Shown here piece by piece: positions 60,270 through 64,000 of a stretch of DNA of 64,000 nucleotides; position 1 is the stretch's first letter; every line of letters starts with the position of its first letter. The notes beneath the pieces were generated by a model that was not told the origin of the DNA, made no database searches, and was given only the letters and a program-made list of their open reading frames with translations. A program made the position numbers and the translations under genes. The stretch comes from Roseovarius aestuarii (GTDB lineage Bacteria; Pseudomonadota; Alphaproteobacteria; Rhodobacterales; Rhodobacteraceae), in NCBI GenBank assembly GCA_027214255.1, contig JAPWHL010000003.1:272738-336737 (forward strand), written 5' to 3'.

Positions 60270-61767
60270 GCTGACAGGACTGTTATTCGTTCTTGGCAGT
60301 CCGCTTGTCGCTGGCCCGTTTGACGAGCCGCATCTAACGATCGTTCCCCGTACCTCCGCCGAAGCAGCGCGGGTCGAGGCCGTAACCACCCCTACAACCG
60401 ACTTTGCCAGCGCCGCATCTTTCGAGGAACGCGGCGCTGGTGCTGCGACCGTGCGGGCGCGCCGTAACGCGGATGCGTTTTCGCAGCCTTCGGGAAACAT
60501 CTCCTTTGAAGATGAGTTGACGTTCAAGGTCGGCAATGGCCTGTTCCGCAAGATTTGGGTGTCATCGCCGTCGTCGACTTTGGCATCGGATGGGCTGGGC
60601 CCGTTGTTTAATGCGCGCTCGTGTCAGCGATGCCACATCAAGGACGGGCGTGGCCATCCTCCCGAAGGGCCGGATGACACAGCCATTTCGATGTTCCTGC
60701 GGATTTCAATCCCGGATGACAAAGCCGCCCGTCAGGATATTCAGGATTATCTGGGCACCGCGCCGGACCCTACCTATGGCACCCAGCTTCAGGATTTTGC
60801 CTTGCCGGGTAACGCTGCCGAGTATCGCCTGAAGATAGATTACACCGAGGAACCCGTCACCCTGTCTGGCGGTGAGGTTGTTAACCTGCGCCACCCCACC
60901 TACACGGCCGCCGATCTGGGCTATGGCCCGCTACACGAGAAGGCCATGTTAAGCCCCCGTGTCGCACCGCAGATGATTGGATTGGGCCTGCTTGAGGCGA
61001 TACCGGCGGCGGATATTCTTGCCGGGGCGGACCCAGACGATGCGGATGGCGACGGCATTTCTGGTCGGGCTAACATCGTTTGGTCCACCGAGTTTCAAAC
61101 CACCATGCTGGGGCGGTTCGGCCTGAAAGCCGGGATGCCCACGATACGTGAACAAAGCGCCGGGGCCTTTGCCGGGGATATCGGTATTTCCAATCCGATC
61201 TTTGGCGACCCATTTGGGGATTGCACCACTATTCAGGACGCTTGCGTCTCGGCCCCGCATGGTGATGGCGACGACCGCGCATTTGAAATCGACGCCGAAG
61301 GGCTGGATCTGGTGACTTTTTACAGCCGCAATCTTGCCGTGCCTGCGCGTCGCAAAGTGTCTGATCCGCAAGTGTTGCGCGGTAAGCAGCTGTTTTATGA
61401 AACCGGATGCATTGCCTGCCACACGCCCAGTTTTGTGACCCACAGGCTTAAAGACCAACCCGAGCAGAGTTTCCAACTGATCTGGCCCTACAGCGACCTT
61501 TTGCTGCATGATATGGGCGAAGGTCTGGCCGACCACCGCCCTGAGGCCCGCGCAACTGGGTATGAATGGCGCACGCCACCCTTGTGGGGCATTGGCATGA
61601 CAAAGGCGGTCAGCGGCCATACCTATTTCTTGCATGACGGGCGCGCCCGGTCCCTGTTAGAGGCCATCTTGTGGCACGGTGGCGAGGCACAGGCCACACG
61701 CGACGCCGTTGTTGAAATGCCGCCTGAAAACCGTGCGGCCCTAATTGCCTTTTTAGAAAGTCTGTAG
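60241..61767 (+). CDS. di-heme c-type oxidoreductase-like protein (DUF1111)
   Basis: A 508-residue exported protein of the family annotated as thiol oxidoreductase/DUF1111. Two heme c motifs are present: SCQRCH (Cys128, Cys131, His132) and GCIACH (Cys390, Cys393, His394). The C-terminal [18 protein letters not shown] block is conserved in the family. The signal peptide is short and ends LVAGP. The ATG at 60241 overlaps the bfr gene by 29 bases; no strong ribosome site is seen. With the flanking imelysins this matches a recurrent iron-related gene set seen in other proteobacteria (from memory). Confidence 0.85.
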   Translation: MPRKWTKLSKLTGLLFVLGSPLVAGPFDEPHLTIVPRTSAEAARVEAVTTPTTDFASAASFEERGAGAATVRARRNADAFSQPSGNISFEDELTFKVGNGLFRKIWVSSPSSTLASDGLGPLFNARSCQRCHIKDGRGHPPEGPDDTAISMFLRISIPDDKAARQDIQDYLGTAPDPTYGTQLQDFALPGNAAEYRLKIDYTEEPVTLSGGEVVNLRHPTYTAADLGYGPLHEKAMLSPRVAPQMIGLGLLEAIPAADILAGADPDDADGDGISGRANIVWSTEFQTTMLGRFGLKAGMPTIREQSAGAFAGDIGISNPIFGDPFGDCTTIQDACVSAPHGDGDDRAFEIDAEGLDLVTFYSRNLAVPARRKVSDPQVLRGKQLFYETGCIACHTPSFVTHRLKDQPEQSFQLIWPYSDLLLHDMGEGLADHRPEARATGYEWRTPPLWGIGMTKAVSGHTYFLHDGRARSLLEAILWHGGEAQATRDAVVEMPPENRAALIAFLESL

Positions 61768-61770
61768 CTT

Positions 61771-62781
61771 ATGCGCCTTCTTGCCTGCCTTTTGATGATA
61801 CTGCCCGGCCTGTCGATGGCCCAAAGCTCGGCTGAATTGATCGCGCGGACGGTCGATCAACATGTCATGCCGCGCTATCTGGTGCTGGCCGATAGAACGG
61901 CGGATTTGCGTGATGTTGCGCAGGGCGATTGTCAGGCTGACTCGCCCGATTTAAGACAGGCTTATGGGGCTGCATTTGACGCGTGGGTCGGTGTCAGCCA
62001 CCTGCGGTTCGGCCCGTCAGAGGTGGACAACCGCGCCTTTGCGCTGGCGTTTTGGCCGGACACGCGAGGCGCGACGCCCAAGGCGCTGGGCGCGTTGGTT
62101 GCGGCCTCGGATCCGGTTGCTGAAACAGGCGCAGCCTATGCAGAAGTGTCGATTGCCGCGCGCGGATTTTACGCCTTGGAATTCTTGCTCTACGATCCGG
62201 CTTTGCAGGGGGCGGGCACCGCTGAGTATCGCTGTCAGTTGATCCGGACAGTGACCGAGGATATCGCCGCGCAGGCTGCGGGCATTCTCACGGATTGGCA
62301 GAATGGTTACGCCGATCAGATGAAGACCCAGGGCCCTGACAGCCCGTACCGGGATCAGACCGAGGCTATGCGGCAATTGTTCAGTGCGCTGACAACAGGG
62401 CTGGAATTTACGGCCAATGTGCGTTTGGGTCGTCCCTTGGGCACGTATGATCGTCCGCGCGCCACCCGCGCCGAGGCACGCCGCTCAAACCGGTCACAGC
62501 GTCATGTTGCCCTGTCGCTGGAAGCGTTGCGTGATCTTGCCCTGCATCTGGCGGAAGGGCAGCCTGAGGCAACCGGCGCATTGGTGGTTGAATTTGACCG
62601 CACGCAGGCTTTCGTCGTGGCGCTGGATGATCCGGTGTTTGCCGGGGTGGACGATCCGCAAAAGCGCCTGAAGGTCGAAATGATCCAGCAGGCGGTCCAG
62701 TCCATAGATGCTGTTGCCAAGCAGACGCTGGGCCCTGCGCTGGGGGTTGCAGCGGGGTTTAACGCGCTGGACGGAGACTGA
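61771..62781 (+). CDS. imelysin-family protein with altered metal motif
   Basis: A 336-residue exported protein with signal peptide ending LSMAQ. The region equivalent to GxHxxE reads GFYALEFLLYD, with Tyr134 in place of His and Glu137 kept. It is shorter than the first imelysin. Its start is three bases after the di-heme stop. The missing His suggests altered metal binding or a structural role. The pairing of a canonical and a degenerate imelysin is notable. Confidence 0.85.
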   Translation: MRLLACLLMILPGLSMAQSSAELIARTVDQHVMPRYLVLADRTADLRDVAQGDCQADSPDLRQAYGAAFDAWVGVSHLRFGPSEVDNRAFALAFWPDTRGATPKALGALVAASDPVAETGAAYAEVSIAARGFYALEFLLYDPALQGAGTAEYRCQLIRTVTEDIAAQAAGILTDWQNGYADQMKTQGPDSPYRDQTEAMRQLFSALTTGLEFTANVRLGRPLGTYDRPRATRAEARRSNRSQRHVALSLEALRDLALHLAEGQPEATGALVVEFDRTQAFVVALDDPVFAGVDDPQKRLKVEMIQQAVQSIDAVAKQTLGPALGVAAGFNALDGD

Positions 62782-62782
62782 C

Positions 62783-63853
62783 ATGGCCAATCGCAGGCAG
62801 GTTCTGGCGGGGTTGTTGGCTACGGGGCTGGCACCCACTGCGGGATGGAGTGATGCAGGCGGGCCCGCATGGCTGTCTGCGGCGCGAGGCCCCAGTGGTG
62901 ACGACATGTTGTGTGGCATCCGGGCGGACCTGTCGCTGGCGTTCCAGATTGCACTGCCAACACGCGGTCATGCCGCCGCCGCCCATCCGAGCCGGGCCGA
63001 GGCCGTTGCCTTTGCCCGCCGTCCGGGCACCTTTGCTGTGGTGCTGAATTGCGTAAACGGACAGGTCCTCAGCCGTCTGGACGCACCGGAGGGCCGGCAT
63101 TTCTACGGGCATGGTGTGTTTTCGCGCGATGGCAGATGGCTGTTCACTACAGAAAACGATTATGAGGCAGCGGCGGGGCGCATCGGCGTCTGGGACGCGG
63201 CAAATGATTATGCCCGCGTTGATGAATGGGCCAGCGGCGGTGTCGGCCCGCATGACATTCGCCGCTTGCCGGGCACCGATGTTCTGGTTGTCGCCAATGG
63301 CGGGATCGAAACGCATCCGGCGGCAGGCCGGGCCAAGCTCAATCTGCCAATGATGCGCCCCAACCTAAGCTATATTGATCAAGGCTCTGTGATTGATAGT
63401 GCAGAGTTGCCACGCAGGATGCATTTGGCCTCGATCCGGCATCTGGCCTTGTCGGGGGATACTGTGGCCTTCGGGCTGCAATGGCAGGGCTCGGACGCGG
63501 CCCCGGCATTGGCCGGAATGCATAAGATGGGCTCCCCTATGCGCTTGTTCAGCGCGCCTGCAGCAGAGCAGCGCCAGATGCAGGGCTATGTCGGTAGTAT
63601 CGCGTTCGACAAGGGCGGTGCACGTGTGGGCATTACATCGCCGCGCGGTGCAGCCTTGCAGGTCTATGATGTGGCAAGCGGTGCGCTTTCTCAAACGTTT
63701 GAGGCGGCTGATATCTGCGGGCTTGGCGCAACGTCTGAGGGGTTTGTGGCCTCGACCGGAACCGGAATAATGGGGCATATGTCCGGGCAGGGGATGCGGG
63801 CCCCTGTCCAAAGCAACCTCCAGTGGGACAATCATTTGGTCGCGCTGACCTGA
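62783..63853 (+). CDS. DUF1513 exported beta-propeller-like protein
   Basis: A 356-residue protein with an N-terminal signal starting NRRQVLAGLLATGL, in which the twin Arg is suboptimal for Tat export. The rest has repeated WD/propeller-like segments: GHGVFSRDGRWLFTTENDY, GVGPHDIRRLPGTDVLVVAN and GYVGSIAFDKGGARVGITS. DUF1513 proteins accompany imelysin and di-heme genes in several proteobacteria. The gene starts one base after the preceding stop and is the last in the iron run; a strong terminator follows. Confidence 0.83.
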   Translation: MANRRQVLAGLLATGLAPTAGWSDAGGPAWLSAARGPSGDDMLCGIRADLSLAFQIALPTRGHAAAAHPSRAEAVAFARRPGTFAVVLNCVNGQVLSRLDAPEGRHFYGHGVFSRDGRWLFTTENDYEAAAGRIGVWDAANDYARVDEWASGGVGPHDIRRLPGTDVLVVANGGIETHPAAGRAKLNLPMMRPNLSYIDQGSVIDSAELPRRMHLASIRHLALSGDTVAFGLQWQGSDAAPALAGMHKMGSPMRLFSAPAAEQRQMQGYVGSIAFDKGGARVGITSPRGAALQVYDVASGALSQTFEAADICGLGATSEGFVASTGTGIMGHMSGQGMRAPVQSNLQWDNHLVALT

Positions 63854-63881
63854 AACGATTAAAATCCAAGGTCGGATCATG

Positions 63882-63915
63882 CTCTGCGCCTTCCCCTTGC
63901 AGGGAGGGCGCAGAG
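63882..63915. terminator. terminator between DUF1513 gene and right-edge gene
   Basis: A 14-bp stem with one T-G wobble: CTCTGCGCCTTCCC / GGGAGGGCGCAGAG around CTTGCA. It is followed by CGGCTTTGTTACTTTG. It separates two convergent genes and can serve both. Confidence 0.75.
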
Positions 63916-63924
63916 ACGGCTTTG

Positions 63925-64000
63925 TTACTTTGCTTTATTGACGGTTGCTCTGAGCCATCCTGAGATGAGTTCGGCGACGAGGACCATTGCGATGATGGAG
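63925..64000 (-). CDS. C-terminal fragment of a leftward gene, possibly permease PhnE
   Basis: Only the last 24 codons plus TAA are in the window; the start lies beyond 64000. The fragment (IIAMVLVAELISGWLRATVN, then KAK) is a hydrophobic helix followed by a short basic tail, as at the end of ABC permeases such as PhnE. The identification is a guess based on this pattern. If correct, a second phosphonate transporter lies just outside the window. Confidence 0.4.
   Translation of the reverse strand, partial: SIIAMVLVAELISGWLRATVNKAK

Noticed and set aside
1..64000. Search for tRNA, rRNA, CRISPR, IS elements, prophage and toxin-antitoxin or defence genes
   Set aside because: Nothing with supporting structure or motifs was found by reading; a tRNAscan/CRISPR search would confirm.

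Overview
The window looks like a chromosome segment of an alphaproteobacterium of the Rhodobacterales (Roseobacter group). The basis is GC-rich, densely packed DNA and a characteristic gene set: paired FAD/GcvT-type methylglycine dehydrogenases, a Hint-domain protein, HspQ, the divergent tsaD / hemD-mic60-hemY locus, and an AepXVW-type aminoethylphosphonate importer. I found no rRNA, tRNA, CRISPR array, transposase or prophage gene. About 62 protein genes can be supported.

Layout. 1-4.4 kb: a head-to-tail set of six exported proteins, including three peptidases of different classes (S1 trypsin-like, HExxH metallopeptidase, M14-like carboxypeptidase), a lipoprotein, a DUF4384-like protein and an unknown. 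4.4-13.7 kb: housekeeping genes (UbiH-type hydroxylase, amidase, FtsK, ExoD, LolA, a lytic transglycosylase, an AEC transporter, HspQ). 13.7-19 kb: gamma-glutamyltransferase, a STAS/HATPase partner-switching pair, free-methionine-sulfoxide reductase, and an XRE-cupin regulator preceded by two identical-arm palindromes, followed by LysE and GFA genes. 19-28 kb: a glycine-betaine/dimethylglycine/sarcosine region (two 814-815-residue FAD-GcvT dehydrogenases, a BHMT-like methyltransferase, a GbdR-like regulator) interrupted by a Hint-domain gene. 28-33.8 kb: RluA, a kinase-like protein fused to an AMP-binding-C-like domain, GT11 and GT25 glycosyltransferases, aldehyde dehydrogenase, 1-Cys peroxiredoxin. 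34-40.4 kb: a transglycosylase, EVE, YciI and TsaD, then divergently HemD, alphaproteobacterial Mic60 and HemY.

40.5-55 kb is a phosphonate island: a phosphonate-monoester-hydrolase-like sulfatase, DeoR regulator, Na/Pi cotransporter with PhoU-like tail, AepX/AepV/AepW importer, LysR regulator, PhnW transaminase, PhnA phosphonoacetate hydrolase, a PbfA-like class III PLP enzyme and an EamA transporter. It would import 2-aminoethylphosphonate (and its 1-hydroxy derivative), convert both to phosphonoacetaldehyde, and cleave phosphonoacetate to acetate and phosphate. The expected PhnY dehydrogenase for the middle step is not in the island. A 24-residue fragment at the right edge resembles the end of a transporter permease, possibly PhnE.

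56.2-63.9 kb is an iron island behind a TGA-N9-TCA palindrome typical of the RirA iron-responsive operator: a small ORF, HemP, an unknown 165-residue protein, an imelysin, an outer-membrane beta-barrel, Bfd, bacterioferritin, a di-heme c-type protein, a second imelysin with a degenerate metal motif, and a DUF1513 protein. The genes are closely packed or overlapping and probably cotranscribed.

The least described assemblies are the multi-protease secreted operon at the left edge, the iron island with ferritin genes embedded between imelysins, and the operator architecture of the XRE-cupin regulator.
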